Assembly (NCBI GenBank): GCA_945869955.1 | Contig: CAMBQP010000006.1 | Span: forward strand, 1-58,102 | DNA from: Schlesneria paludicola DSM 18645 | GTDB lineage: Bacteria > Planctomycetota > Planctomycetia > Planctomycetales > Planctomycetaceae | Direction: 5' to 3' | Length of the DNA: 58,102 nucleotides | Part shown: one piece after another, positions 45,060-53,624 of the stretch | How positions within the stretch are numbered: position 1 is the first letter of the stretch | How the letters are laid out: each line of letters opens with the position of its first letter | Translations under genes and position numbers: made by a program | Notes under the pieces: generated by a model | What the model was told of the DNA's origin: nothing | Database searches by the model: none | The model's input: the letters and a program-made list of their open reading frames with translations, nothing else

Positions 45060-45599
45060 TCAGATGAAGAACTCAAGGAGAGCCTTATCCGGACGGGCAA
45101 TAATATGAGCACTGACCAGCTCGCCAATTCGCGAGGCCGCAGCGGATCCGGCGTCAACCGCCGCACGAACCGAGCCCACATCGCCACGAATGACCGTCGT
45201 GACGTAAGCGCCGCCAATCTGAATCTGCTTAACCAGATTCACGTTGGCCGCTTTCAGCATGGCATCAGCCGCTTCGATCTGGGCCACAAGACCCTTTGTT
45301 TCAATCAAACCAATTGCTTCGTTCATGGAAAAAATTCCGTTTTGCGGGAGAAAATTAACAATCACCGACGGTGGCGAATTCGCCGCGACGGTGGTGGATG
45401 CGGAACTCGTTGATGCAGTGGACTGAGGGACCACTGTCCCCTGGCGTACGGGACCCGATTCCGGTTGGGGGGCCGAAACCTTTTTGGTTGCAGACTTCGT
45501 GGTCAATGACTCTTTTGTCACTGACAATTTTGTCGTAGACCCCTTGGTTGCAGACCGTGTGGTTGCCTGACTTGTGCGAGTACTCGATTTTTTGGCCAT
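45060..45599 (-). CDS. BMC-H shell protein with a long basic N-terminal extension
   Basis: The ATG at 45599 gives 179 residues. Residues 92-179 are a complete BMC-H domain (MNEAIGLIETKGLVAQIEAADAM.., VKQIQIGGAYVTTVIRGDVGSVRAAVDAG). The first 91 residues are Ser/Thr/Lys-rich (ATKGSTTKLSVTKESLTTK region, with Lys/Arg repeated about every five residues), unlike any shell domain. The internal ATG at residue 92 has no ribosome binding site, so the long form is likely made, though none precedes the ATG at 45599 either. Hexamers of this protein would form shell facets; the tail could face the cytosol or the lumen. The neighbouring BMC-H lacks such a tail. Confidence 0.85.
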   Translation of the reverse strand: MAKKSSTRTSQATTRSATKGSTTKLSVTKESLTTKSATKKVSAPQPESGPVRQGTVVPQSTASTSSASTTVAANSPPSVIVNFLPQNGIFSMNEAIGLIETKGLVAQIEAADAMLKAANVNLVKQIQIGGAYVTTVIRGDVGSVRAAVDAGSAAASRIGELVSAHIIARPDKALLEFFI

Positions 45600-45721
45600 C
45601 GTTGCGGTACGGTTGTTCCGCTCCCAAAAGACGGATGATCGAGTGATGCCAGCCCGGAAACAACGTTGCTTCAAGACCTCGCGGGTACCACTCCCGCCGA
45701 CATCGCAGACGGAAACTCACT

Positions 45722-46030
45722 TCAGCTGGCCGAACTGGTTGAGCCACCCTTAGACTTTGGCAGGACGGCGGCGAGTTCTTCATGAGGACGAGGAATCACC
45801 TGGACGCTCACGACTTCGCCAATCTTGCTGGCAGCACTCGCTCCGGCGTCGATCGCTGCCTTGACTGCGGCAACATCACCCACCACGAAGGCGGTGACCA
45901 AACCGCTTCCCACCTTTTCCCAGCCAACCATCTGCACGTTGGCCGACTTCAACATCGCATCGACCCCTTCAATCAAGCAGACCAAACCCTTACATTCCAA
46001 CATTCCGAGCGCTTCCATTGCTTTGGCCAT
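45722..46030 (-). CDS. BMC-H hexameric shell protein
   Basis: The 102-residue product is a canonical [23 protein letters not shown], then [20 protein letters not shown] and [20 protein letters not shown], with a short polar C-terminal tail. Its pore loop reads KVGSGL. It should be the main facet component, with the tailed paralogue downstream (122 bases away) as the minor form. Very close in pattern to PduA/EutM-type shell proteins. Confidence 0.97.
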   Translation of the reverse strand: MAKAMEALGMLECKGLVCLIEGVDAMLKSANVQMVGWEKVGSGLVTAFVVGDVAAVKAAIDAGASAASKIGEVVSVQVIPRPHEELAAVLPKSKGGSTSSAS

Positions 46031-46102
46031 TGTCTGTTACCTTTACTGTTTCAGGGAGAAAAACGGATCACGCGTGTTCGTCGTGATCTTCGCGCAACTT
46101 GG

Positions 46103-46147
46103 TTATCCGAGACTTCTTTATTCGAAACTCTGTTATCCGAGACTAAT
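46103..46147. repeat. 15-base imperfect triplicate at the pduL 3' end
   Basis: TTATCCGAGACTTCT (46103), TTATTCGAAACTCTG (46118) and TTATCCGAGACTAAT (46133) form a 15-base period array covering the spacer before BMC-H and the last codons of pduL. Confidence 0.7.
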
Positions 46148-46847
46148 GCGTCTGACATCCACACGAGTGTGGCTTGATTAATTCCACCGATGTCGCTGCC
46201 GGAAGATTGATGGCGTTCCCCTCATCGGTGTCGAGGTGAACTTCCAGCTTGACCTTCGGGTCGCCACGTACGACCAGATCTTCGAGTGTGGTCGTACAAC
46301 CGGCGGACACCACGCGTAAGTGCATCGCGTCTCCATTGTTGACACCGTAATACTGCATGTCGGCAGGACTCATGTGAACATGCCGCATGGCACGAATCAC
46401 ACCCGACTTCAACTCCACCACACCAACTGGACCAACCAGCACACACCCGGGGGTGTCGTGATGATCGCCACTGACCCGGACAGGAGTCTCAATGCCGAGC
46501 GAAATCGAGTCGGTAAACGCCAACTCGACCTGCGAAGGACGACAGGGACCCAGCACACGCACTTCCGGAAGCATTCGTTTGCGTGGCCCGACCACCATCA
46601 CCGTCTGCTTGGCCGCATAGTAGCCATCCTGGTAAAGCCACTTCATCGGCTCAAGCTGAGCCCCAGGGCCAAATAGAATTTCCACATGCTCTTGCGTGAG
46701 ATGGACGTGACGAGCCGAAATATTCACGAGCAACGGATTCCGGGCGACAGCAGCCACCGACTTCGGTGCGGCAACCGGCCCCAATTGCTTTTCGAGCACC
46801 GAGCGAACCACCTGTTCGATCTCGGCACGACTCAACTCTGTCGCCAT
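46143..46847 (-). CDS. pduL: PduL-type phosphate acyltransferase with N-terminal encapsulation peptide
   Basis: The 234-residue product carries [11 protein letters not shown] (His47, His49) and [15 protein letters not shown] (His156, His158), the metal ligands of the PduL family, plus [15 protein letters not shown]. PduL converts acyl-CoA and phosphate to acyl phosphate inside the shell, regenerating CoA for the aldehyde dehydrogenase. The first 23 residues ([20 protein letters not shown]) form an encapsulation-type helix. The reaction links the aldehyde dehydrogenase and acetate kinase encoded in the same operon. It lies 19 bases after the regulator gene. Confidence 0.95.
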   Translation of the reverse strand: MATELSRAEIEQVVRSVLEKQLGPVAAPKSVAAVARNPLLVNISARHVHLTQEHVEILFGPGAQLEPMKWLYQDGYYAAKQTVMVVGPRKRMLPEVRVLGPCRPSQVELAFTDSISLGIETPVRVSGDHHDTPGCVLVGPVGVVELKSGVIRAMRHVHMSPADMQYYGVNNGDAMHLRVVSAGCTTTLEDLVVRGDPKVKLEVHLDTDEGNAINLPAATSVELIKPHSCGCQTH

Positions 46848-46865
46848 CTCAATTTCTCCCTGACA

Positions 46866-47621
46866 CTAGACGTCAATGACCGTCAATTCGACTCCGGCCT
46901 TCAAGACAATTTCACGCCATGAATCGCTCAGCCCCGAATCCACGATCATTCTCGTCACACTCGATAACTCACACAAAAATGTCAGCGCCGACCGACCAAA
47001 CTTGCTGCTGTCCGCAACCACCCAAACCTCTTCAGCCGCCTTGATCATCCGCCGCTCACACTCAACCAGCAGGGAATTGCTGTTAAATAACCCCTTCTCG
47101 GTGATTCCGCCCGCACTCATAATCACCCGCGGTACATTCAGTTCCGCCAGCGAAGCCTCTGCCAAAGGACCCAACGCTACCCCGGTTCGAGGGTAAAGAT
47201 ACCCCCCAATCAAGATCAGCTCGATACTCGCTTGCTGCGCCAATAGATTGGCAATCGGCAGCGAGTTGGTCACAACTTGCAATCTCTTGCCGACCAGCGA
47301 CCTGGCCACTTCGAGCGTTGTTGTTCCCCCATCCAGCAAAATCGTTTCACCCGGCTGGATTAACTCGGCAACCGCCTTTCCAATCTTCTCTTTCTCCGTC
47401 GTTTCTCGAACCCGTCGCTCTTCGAACGGTGTCAGAGACTCACCTGTATAGGCAGCTCCACCACGCGTTCGTCGAATTTGACCGATCCCGTCAAGAAACT
47501 CCAAATCCCGCCGCACCGTAGATTCACTCGCCCCCAGCCTCGTAACAAGCTCTTGCAGTGACACAAATCCATGCTGCTCAATCAGTTGCAGTATTTCTTC
47601 GCGTCGCTGATCGAGAATCAT
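46866..47621 (-). CDS. DeoR-family repressor of the BMC operon
   Basis: The ATG at 47621 gives 251 residues (a TTG at 47627 is possible). A DeoR helix-turn-helix occupies residues about 5-57 ([20 protein letters not shown]) and a DeoR effector domain follows ([44 protein letters not shown]). DeoR proteins generally repress sugar-catabolic operons until a phosphorylated sugar binds. As the first gene of the operon and with a palindrome over its own promoter, it most likely controls itself and the twelve genes downstream; the inducer could be fuculose- or rhamnulose-phosphate, by inference from the aldolase. Confidence 0.93.
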   Translation of the reverse strand: MILDQRREEILQLIEQHGFVSLQELVTRLGASESTVRRDLEFLDGIGQIRRTRGGAAYTGESLTPFEERRVRETTEKEKIGKAVAELIQPGETILLDGGTTTLEVARSLVGKRLQVVTNSLPIANLLAQQASIELILIGGYLYPRTGVALGPLAEASLAELNVPRVIMSAGGITEKGLFNSNSLLVECERRMIKAAEEVWVVADSSKFGRSALTFLCELSSVTRMIVDSGLSDSWREIVLKAGVELTVIDV

Positions 47622-47683
47622 AACCAAAGACTTTTCTCTGCGAGGTGCCAGCTGAATCCCGTGAAATCAAATGCACTTTGCCT

Positions 47684-47711
47684 ATTCTATCAATTGCGTG
47701 ACGGATTTCAA
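47684..47711 (-). promoter_or_regulatory. Promoter of the BMC operon
   Basis: On the minus strand TTGAAA (47711-47706) and TAGAAT (47689-47684) match sigma70 boxes in five of six bases each, with a 16-base spacer. Transcription would start near 47677, about 56 bases before the regulator ATG. Confidence 0.6.
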
Positions 47712-47724
47712 TCAAAATCCGTCA
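47699..47724. promoter_or_regulatory. Perfect 10-bp palindrome over the BMC promoter (probable DeoR operator)
   Basis: TGACGGATTT and AAATCCGTCA form perfect 10-base arms around a 6-base centre. The site covers the -35 box, so a protein bound there would block transcription. It is the obvious candidate operator for the adjacent DeoR repressor. Another TTGACG lies about 20 bases further upstream. Confidence 0.6.
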
Positions 47725-47985
47725 AAATCATTTATCATGTGGCGTCAAGGGACCACCAACGTTTTTGTGCGGACCTCGAGCCTTCTTTTTTCCGTCCCCG
47801 CGCATCCTGTCGACAGAAGCGGCACCCATCGATGAGAGGAAGCTCAACGATTTCACGTTTTTTCCTGCAATCATCGACCAGGATGACGTTACATCTTCAC
47901 TAGTCTTCCTATTTTTATTGGCAGACAGGCAGTGAATGGCCGGCAGCGGCCAGAGGGATTCCGCAGGGCACCAGCCTGAAACCTG
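47725..47985. other. Spacer between BMC promoter and purN
   Basis: Together with the promoter region this makes a 364-base gap. No gene and no clear terminator for purN is visible. Confidence 0.5.
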
Positions 47986-48636
47986 TCAGACGGTCCGCAC
48001 GCGTGAGCCATCGATTTCCAGTGATCCTGATGCAAACATCCGAATCGCCTCCGGCAAGGCTTCGCACTCGGCCTCAAACACCCGCGCGGCCAGATCGGCG
48101 GGGGAATCATCATCCAGCACGGGAACCGTTCGCTGCACAATAATCGGCCCATGGTCGTACTCGTCGTCCACAAAATGAACGGTACAACCACTCACTTTCG
48201 CCCCCCGTGCCAAAGCCGCCTCGTGAACGCGGCTGCCGTGGTATCCCTGACCACTGAAGGCGGGAATGAGTGACGGGTGGATATTCATCACCCGCCCGGA
48301 AAAATCGGCGGGAATCATCAGTAGCGCCAGAAATCCCCCGCAAATCACCAGATCGATGTTTTCTTCGCGGCAACGAGCGAAGATCGCGGCACTAAACTTG
48401 TCGACGCTGACGAAATCCCGGCGCTGAAGTACCTCGCACGGAAACCCCAATCCGTTGGCGCGAGCGATTCCGCCACAATCGGCTCGACTGGCGATCACCA
48501 TCTGGATTTCGGCATTCAGTGAGTGATTGCCAATCCGGGTGGCGAGATTGGCGAGGGTTGTGCCTCCCCCCGAAATCAGCACAGCCAGACGAATGGGGCG
48601 ATTTAAGGGAGCCAAGAGCGGGCGATAGCAAGCCAA
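47986..48636 (-). CDS. purN: Phosphoribosylglycinamide formyltransferase
   Basis: The 216-residue protein uses a TTG start at 48636, two bases after the stop of the upstream gene and with GAGGA a little before, so translation is probably coupled. PurN transfers a formyl group from 10-formyltetrahydrofolate to GAR, the third step of purine synthesis. Signatures are intact: LAVLISGGGTTLANL near residue 20, the catalytic block MNIHPSLIPAFSGQGYHG (Asn, His) and VDDEYDHGPII (Asp). Length is normal. Confidence 0.95.
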   Translation of the reverse strand: MACYRPLLAPLNRPIRLAVLISGGGTTLANLATRIGNHSLNAEIQMVIASRADCGGIARANGLGFPCEVLQRRDFVSVDKFSAAIFARCREENIDLVICGGFLALLMIPADFSGRVMNIHPSLIPAFSGQGYHGSRVHEAALARGAKVSGCTVHFVDDEYDHGPIIVQRTVPVLDDDSPADLAARVFEAECEALPEAIRMFASGSLEIDGSRVRTV

Positions 48637-48638
48637 AA

Positions 48639-49646
48639 TCAGGAATCCTCAGTTTCAGTCATTGAGCGGGGAAGGAGCGGACTTGGAGCGGGATGTTCCA
48701 TCGGCGGAAAATGCCGAAAGTCAGGTTCAATCTCCAGCGGTGGACGGCGCGGCAGCTCTTTGCGGTTGGCTTGCCAGACCAAGTATCCCGTCAGCAGAAA
48801 TCCCAAAGTCGCCAAAAAATACCACATGAACCCCAAGGGCTTGTAGGCCGATTTATAGGGATGAGGAATCCATTTGACCTCGCCCGCCAGCAACATCGGT
48901 GCTTTTCTTGTCACATCCTGTGCATCGTAGCCATACATTTTGAAGTAATAGCCCGTGAATTCGACCTCTTCCTGAATGTCACCATTGACCGGCAACTGAT
49001 CGTCTTTACTCGTAAAAATCACGACCGCCGGGTTTCCCTGCGAGTCACTCGTATAGACCCAGCCTTCATACGCTTCATCCAGCCCAAGCTTGTTTTTTCC
49101 CAGTTCAAACTTAGTCAGTTTTCGCATCACCCCTCGCAGTGTCACCGGCCGACCGCGATAGAATTCCGGATGAGTAAACAAATCCGCGAACTGAGGAAAT
49201 TCATCGGGGCGTCGGCGTTTGTAGCTGGGGTTCAAGGTTCGACGTTCCGTACGAATCTCGGCAGCAAACTGTTCCTGACGACGCAGCGGCACCTCCGAGG
49301 CGAGTCTCAGCACACGCAAATACGCTTCCCGCTCTTCATATCGCACGCCGATGGTGTTGTCCTTCACCGTCTGCATCAATCGTGGATGAACCGATTCACC
49401 ATGATCCAGACTCGGGGGATCATTAAAATCGAGTAGCAATTCCTGCCGTCGTTGTTCAACCATTTCGTCTTCAGTGAGCGGACGGCGCATTCCCCCCGAC
49501 CCCTCTTGCCGATTTTCATCGGCCGGATCATCGGCCTGATCTCTGGCGAAAGTCGACGAGGGTTGTAGGGCGTTGATCACAGAAAGTTCCCAGGCCAGAA
49601 TCAACGCACCTACGGCGCAGAGGATCCGAATCGGTCTGTTTCCCAT
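48639..49646 (-). CDS. Exported or membrane-anchored protein with OB-like core
   Basis: GAAGGAG lies 5 bases before the ATG at 49646; the product has 335 residues. An N-terminal hydrophobic segment (ILCAVGALILAWELSVINAL) suggests export or anchoring, and a second (LGFMWYFLATLGFLLTGYLVW) near residue 275 is a transmembrane helix with a Pro-rich cytoplasmic tail. The middle section, HPEFYRGRPVTLRGVMRKLTK through EEVEFTGYYFKMYGYD, looks like a small beta-barrel of the OB type. I recognise no named family. It is immediately upstream of purN, but a functional link is not apparent. Confidence 0.65.
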   Translation of the reverse strand: MGNRPIRILCAVGALILAWELSVINALQPSSTFARDQADDPADENRQEGSGGMRRPLTEDEMVEQRRQELLLDFNDPPSLDHGESVHPRLMQTVKDNTIGVRYEEREAYLRVLRLASEVPLRRQEQFAAEIRTERRTLNPSYKRRRPDEFPQFADLFTHPEFYRGRPVTLRGVMRKLTKFELGKNKLGLDEAYEGWVYTSDSQGNPAVVIFTSKDDQLPVNGDIQEEVEFTGYYFKMYGYDAQDVTRKAPMLLAGEVKWIPHPYKSAYKPLGFMWYFLATLGFLLTGYLVWQANRKELPRRPPLEIEPDFRHFPPMEHPAPSPLLPRSMTETEDS

Positions 49647-49675
49647 GACAACTCCTTCAATCAGGTAAATCAACG

Positions 49676-49707
49676 TCGACAAAGTCAATGAAATCGACAA
49701 AGTCAAC
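49676..49707. repeat. 18-base doubled phrase TCGACAAAGTCAA
   Basis: TCGACAAAGTCAA occurs at 49676 and again at 49694, an 18-base period in the spacer upstream of the membrane-protein gene. Confidence 0.6.
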
Positions 49708-49924
49708 AACTCCCCCGCATTCTCGTGAGAACGCCAACGAATGTCGAGACGTCTCATCCTCCCCAGAACCACACATCACCCCAAAACCAGACGCTGGCCT
49801 CGTGACGCACGCCAGAAGTCCCCTCAGTCCGATTCTTCAGTCCGATTTCTTCCCGCAAGCAAAACCCCAAAACCTCAACGCTATCACACCGAACTAACCC
49901 ATTCCCACCCTGCCCCGCCCATTT

Positions 49925-51298
49925 TCAGGGGTTCTCTCGTTGGCTTCCGGCGTCAAGATTCCAGCGTTCATTCAGTCGCTGCGACAGGTTTTTTACCTCG
50001 GCAGGGTGTGATTCTGCGAGGTTCTGTTTTTCGTGCGGGTCGTTGCTGACGCGATACAGTTCCGGATTCATTCCCGGTTTGGTCGGGACGATCAATTTCC
50101 AATCGTCCTGCCGAATCCAGCGATGAGTCACACTCAGTTTGGGTTTGCCAAGTTCCACGCAATCGTGAAAGTAAATCTCGCCATGCACGTCGTGGCGATC
50201 GATCGCTCGGTTTTCCCGAACGGGGGGAAGCAGGTCGATTCCCGGCAAGGGCTTGGGTGAACGTGCCTGACAGGCCGCCAGAATGGTCGGGGCGAGGTCG
50301 ATGGTCGAGACGAGGTCGGTCCGTCGACCGGGGGGAATCGAACCGGGACGTCGCAGGATGATCGGGGTCCGGACGCCAGCTTCGTACGGAGTATTCTTAC
50401 TGCGGGTTAAAAACTGGTCCCCCTGTCGGACGGGGCCATTCGTTTGCAGCCAACCATTATCGACGACGTACACAATCATCGTGTTCTCGCGATACCCATG
50501 TTGGTCGAGCCAATCGATCAGTTCGCCACAGGTTTCATCGAACCACTCGCACATTGCCCAGTACCTCGCCTGTCGCAAGTCGTGCCCCGCATCCCGATAT
50601 CTGGCGAAAATCCGTTCCGGGGGATCGTGAGGTTCATGCGGCAGCAAGGGGGCATACCAGACGAAGAACGGTGTTTGCTGGCAGGACACGACAAAGTCGT
50701 AGATCGGTTGCATGGTTTTTCGACCGATGACCAAACCGTCATCGCCATGCCGTCCTTTAGTCGTCATTCCTGCCGTAAAACCACCATTGGAAAAATGCCC
50801 TTCCCAAAATTTCCCCGTCTGCAGGCTGAGGTAGCCGTGATCTTGAAGTACCCGTGGAATCGTCGGGGCATCCCGCAGAAATGGCAGCATCTCGGCGCGG
50901 TCAATTCCCAGCGGAGGATCGTTACAGCAGATTTTGTGCTGACTGGCATACAGTCCCGTCAAGAGTGTGGCCAGGCTGGCTCGACAAAGGGACGTTGGGA
51001 CATACCCATGGGAAAACAACACTCCCTCACTCGCCAAACGATCGAGATGCGGCGTCTTCACCACCTCGTGCCCCATGAAGCCGTAGTCGGTCCAGCCCAT
51101 ATCATCCCCCACGATCATGACGATATTCGGGGGCTGCTCGGCGGATAACGCCTCGGCGGTATAAACTTCCATCAGCATCAGCAGCACGAGGCCGGGAATG
51201 ACCAATCCGCTCTGCCAAAGGGCGAACATCCCTCCAGAACCGGGGAAAACAGGGGAATTGCTGGCAGCGGTAGCGGGATGTTTGCATGCGAAATTCAT
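49925..51298 (-). CDS. Secreted sulfatase-family (type I) hydrolase
   Basis: The ATG at 51298 follows GAAGAG and gives 457 residues with an export segment (FALWQSGLVIPGLVLLMLM, about 25-43). PPNIVMIVGDDMGWTDYGFMG supplies the metal-binding Asp pair (65, 66) and PTSLCRASLATLLTG the active-site Cys105. In classic type I sulfatases that Cys is followed by x-Pro/Ala-x-Arg and is changed to formylglycine; here the sequence is CRASL, so the Arg position is Leu (109). This form is common in planctomycete sulfatases as I remember them. The rest (PFFVWYAPLLPHEPHDPP, GKFWEGHF) is normal. Likely acts on sulfated polysaccharides in the periplasm. Confidence 0.9.
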   Translation of the reverse strand: MNFACKHPATAASNSPVFPGSGGMFALWQSGLVIPGLVLLMLMEVYTAEALSAEQPPNIVMIVGDDMGWTDYGFMGHEVVKTPHLDRLASEGVLFSHGYVPTSLCRASLATLLTGLYASQHKICCNDPPLGIDRAEMLPFLRDAPTIPRVLQDHGYLSLQTGKFWEGHFSNGGFTAGMTTKGRHGDDGLVIGRKTMQPIYDFVVSCQQTPFFVWYAPLLPHEPHDPPERIFARYRDAGHDLRQARYWAMCEWFDETCGELIDWLDQHGYRENTMIVYVVDNGWLQTNGPVRQGDQFLTRSKNTPYEAGVRTPIILRRPGSIPPGRRTDLVSTIDLAPTILAACQARSPKPLPGIDLLPPVRENRAIDRHDVHGEIYFHDCVELGKPKLSVTHRWIRQDDWKLIVPTKPGMNPELYRVSNDPHEKQNLAESHPAEVKNLSQRLNERWNLDAGSQRENP

Positions 51299-51480
51299 GG
51301 GATGTTCTCTTCGTCGTTTGTCTCGTTTGTCAATTTCACGATCTTCGTTCTCGTCCCGCCGCAACGAATTCCTGCTGGGATGCTGCCGCTTGACGATCAT
51401 ACCATCCTCAGCGCAAAATCGCCCGAGTTTAAAATCGGTCATGACAAACTGCGTCAATGTCGCTGGATTCGCCCGGGAAA

Positions 51481-51546
51481 GGACCCGTTGGCCAATCAGC
51501 ATGGTCAGGTGGTACCGGCGATCACTGGGGATAATAAGGTTTCGAC
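51481..51546 (+). repeat. Relic of the inter-copy spacer before TPR-GT copy 1
   Basis: CCCGTTGGCCAATCAG and the run up to GGATAATAAGGTTTCGAC resemble the spacers at 53536-53624 and 55614-55701 (CCCGTTGGCAACCAGAA and GGATAGAACAAGGTTTTGAC). The sequence before the first gene thus looks like the downstream end of another, now lost, copy or the edge of the duplicated unit. Confidence 0.5.
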
Positions 51547-53535
51547 ATGATGATTTCCGAAGAACTCGGCCGGGCGACGCAATATCATACTGCGGGGGAT
51601 TTCCGTCTTGCCGAACAAGCGTATCAACGAATTTTAGCGATTGTTCCGGGTCATCCCGTCGCAACGCACAGACTCGGTTTGATCGCGATGCAAACCGGAA
51701 ATACCGCCAAAGCGCTGGAATTATGCCAGCGAGCAGCCCAAACTGACCCGCTTTACGCCGACGTGCAGACCGATCTCGGATGTATTCTGAGAGACGCTGG
51801 CAAGATCGCCGAGGCGATTGCGTCGTTCGAGCGTGCCGTGTCCCTCGATCCGAACTCGGTGATTGCCCTCCACAACTTGGGAGACATCTTCACCGAACAG
51901 GGGCAATACGAGCAAGCGCTCACGTTTTTCCAGCGGACTCTGGCGCTGCGGCCGGATCTGGCGGAAACGCATTGCAGCCTGGGGAATCTCTGGAAAAAAA
52001 CGAACAAGACCGAGGCAGCGATCGCGTCGTATCGGCGTGCCATCGAGCTGAAGCCGGGTTATGTCGCCTCTTACAATAACCTCGGCGTGATGATGAGCGA
52101 AAAAGGGGATCAGGAAGAGGCGATTGCGTATTTCCAGAAAACCTTGCAAATCGCCCCCGACCATGCCGATGCCTGCAACAATTTGGGCCGGATCTTCTAT
52201 GATCAGGAAAAACTCCCTCAGGCGGAAGCTTGGTGCCGACGCGCCATGGGACTGAAGCCGGGCTTCTCGATGGCCATTTATAACCTGGGAAGAATCCTGC
52301 AGGGGCAGCGGAAATTCGAGGAGGCCGCTGCGGTTTTCCGAACCGCCATGGGAATCACCCCTACGGATCCCGAGATTCACTTGAACCTCGGCAATATCTT
52401 GATGGAGCTGAATCAGCCCGCCGCCGCAGCAGCGTGCTATCAGCAAGTTTTGAAGTTTGTCCCCGATACCGCGGATGGGGAGACCAATCTTGGCATGGCT
52501 CTCGCCGAGATGGATGATTACCCCGGTGCAATCCAGTGCTTTGAGCGGGTCCTGAAACGTCATCCCGAGGACGTCAATGCCCATTTTTCGCTAAGTGTTG
52601 ATCTGCTAATGCTGGGGGATTATCCCCGCGGATTTCGGGAATTCGAATATCGATTAAAGCGTAAAGACTCGACGAAGTTTGATCTGACACAGCCAAAGTG
52701 GACGGGTGAATCCCTCGTCGGGAAAACGTTGCTGCTGGTCACGGAGCAAGGACTGGGGGATATGATCCAGTTCATCCGGTTTGTGGCCAAGGTCAAGACA
52801 CTGGGAGGCACCGTCTTATTCGGCTGCATCAAGCCGCTCGTCAAACTGCTCGCGAATGTTCCGGGGATCGACAGGATCATCCCCAATGGCGACCCCATGC
52901 CGGAATACGATTACTACGCTCCACTGATGAGCCTTCCAGGGATACTCGGCACAACACTGGAAGAAATCCCGTCTCTGCTTCCGGTCCCTTACCTCAAGCC
53001 AGACCCCGATCTGGTGGCCTACTGGACAGAGCGTCTCGGGGAGCGAAAGCCGGGGGAATTGCGTGTCGGCCTGGCATGGCAGGGGAATCCGGATCATGAA
53101 TCCGATCGTTACCGTTCGATCCCGCTCAAGACGTTCGTTGGTCTGTCACAGGTCCCCGGTCTCCGGCTGGTCAGCTTCCAGCGAAATCAGGGTGTTGAAC
53201 AAATCCCCTCCCTGATGGAACAACTGCCACTCACCTGTTTCACGAACGAACCGGGGCGCGAGGTCGATTCCTTTCTCGATTCGGCGGCCCTCATGTCGCT
53301 CATGGATGTGATGATTTCCGTCGATTCCGCACCCGTCCATCTCGCCGGGGCGCTCGGGGTGCGCACCTGGTTACTTTGTCGTAAACAGTCCGAATGGCGA
53401 TGGATGTTAGACCGAGAAGATTCCCCCTGGTATCCCAGCATCCGTCTCTTTCGCCAGGCCGTGATCAGTCAATGGGATGATGTGATCGAGAGGGTGACTC
53501 AAGAACTTAATCAACTGGCGGCGGCGTTGGATTAA
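51547..53535 (+). CDS. TPR plus GT9-like glycosyltransferase, tandem copy 1
   Basis: The 662-residue protein has about ten tetratricopeptide repeats (residues 1-about 370: AEQYxxxL-like units such as AIASFERAVSLDPNSVIALHN) followed by a glycosyltransferase of the heptosyltransferase/GT9 type (about 390-660). Landmarks are LLLVTEQGLGDMIQFIRF (the QGLGD nucleotide-sugar loop), LRVGLAWQGNPDHESDRYRS, and SVDSAPVHLAGALGVRTWLL. Such TPR-GT9 fusions are widespread in bacteria with complex envelopes and are thought to act on glycans or proteins in the cytosol; the substrate is unknown. ATGATG start as in the paralogues. It is the first of three tandem paralogues with identical length. Confidence 0.9.
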   Translation: MMISEELGRATQYHTAGDFRLAEQAYQRILAIVPGHPVATHRLGLIAMQTGNTAKALELCQRAAQTDPLYADVQTDLGCILRDAGKIAEAIASFERAVSLDPNSVIALHNLGDIFTEQGQYEQALTFFQRTLALRPDLAETHCSLGNLWKKTNKTEAAIASYRRAIELKPGYVASYNNLGVMMSEKGDQEEAIAYFQKTLQIAPDHADACNNLGRIFYDQEKLPQAEAWCRRAMGLKPGFSMAIYNLGRILQGQRKFEEAAAVFRTAMGITPTDPEIHLNLGNILMELNQPAAAAACYQQVLKFVPDTADGETNLGMALAEMDDYPGAIQCFERVLKRHPEDVNAHFSLSVDLLMLGDYPRGFREFEYRLKRKDSTKFDLTQPKWTGESLVGKTLLLVTEQGLGDMIQFIRFVAKVKTLGGTVLFGCIKPLVKLLANVPGIDRIIPNGDPMPEYDYYAPLMSLPGILGTTLEEIPSLLPVPYLKPDPDLVAYWTERLGERKPGELRVGLAWQGNPDHESDRYRSIPLKTFVGLSQVPGLRLVSFQRNQGVEQIPSLMEQLPLTCFTNEPGREVDSFLDSAALMSLMDVMISVDSAPVHLAGALGVRTWLLCRKQSEWRWMLDREDSPWYPSIRLFRQAVISQWDDVIERVTQELNQLAAALD

Positions 53536-53624
53536 CCCCAGTTGACAACCAGAAACAAAATCATCACGCGGACCCTACGTATGTCGAGTCCCATGGTGAT
53601 TACCGGATACAACGAGGCTCCGAC
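53536..53624 (+). repeat. Duplicated spacer between TPR-GT copies 1 and 2
   Basis: The 89-base spacer resembles 55614-55701 across its length (GTTGACAACCAGAAACAAAATCATC versus GTTGGCAACCAGAAATCAAAACATC in part) and ends GGATACAACGAGGCTCCGAC just before the start, so the duplication included the leader. Confidence 0.75.

Noticed and set aside
44933..45217. 94-codon minus frame overlapping the BMC-H gene
   Set aside because: It overlaps the BMC-H domain in another frame and shows no recognisable motifs.
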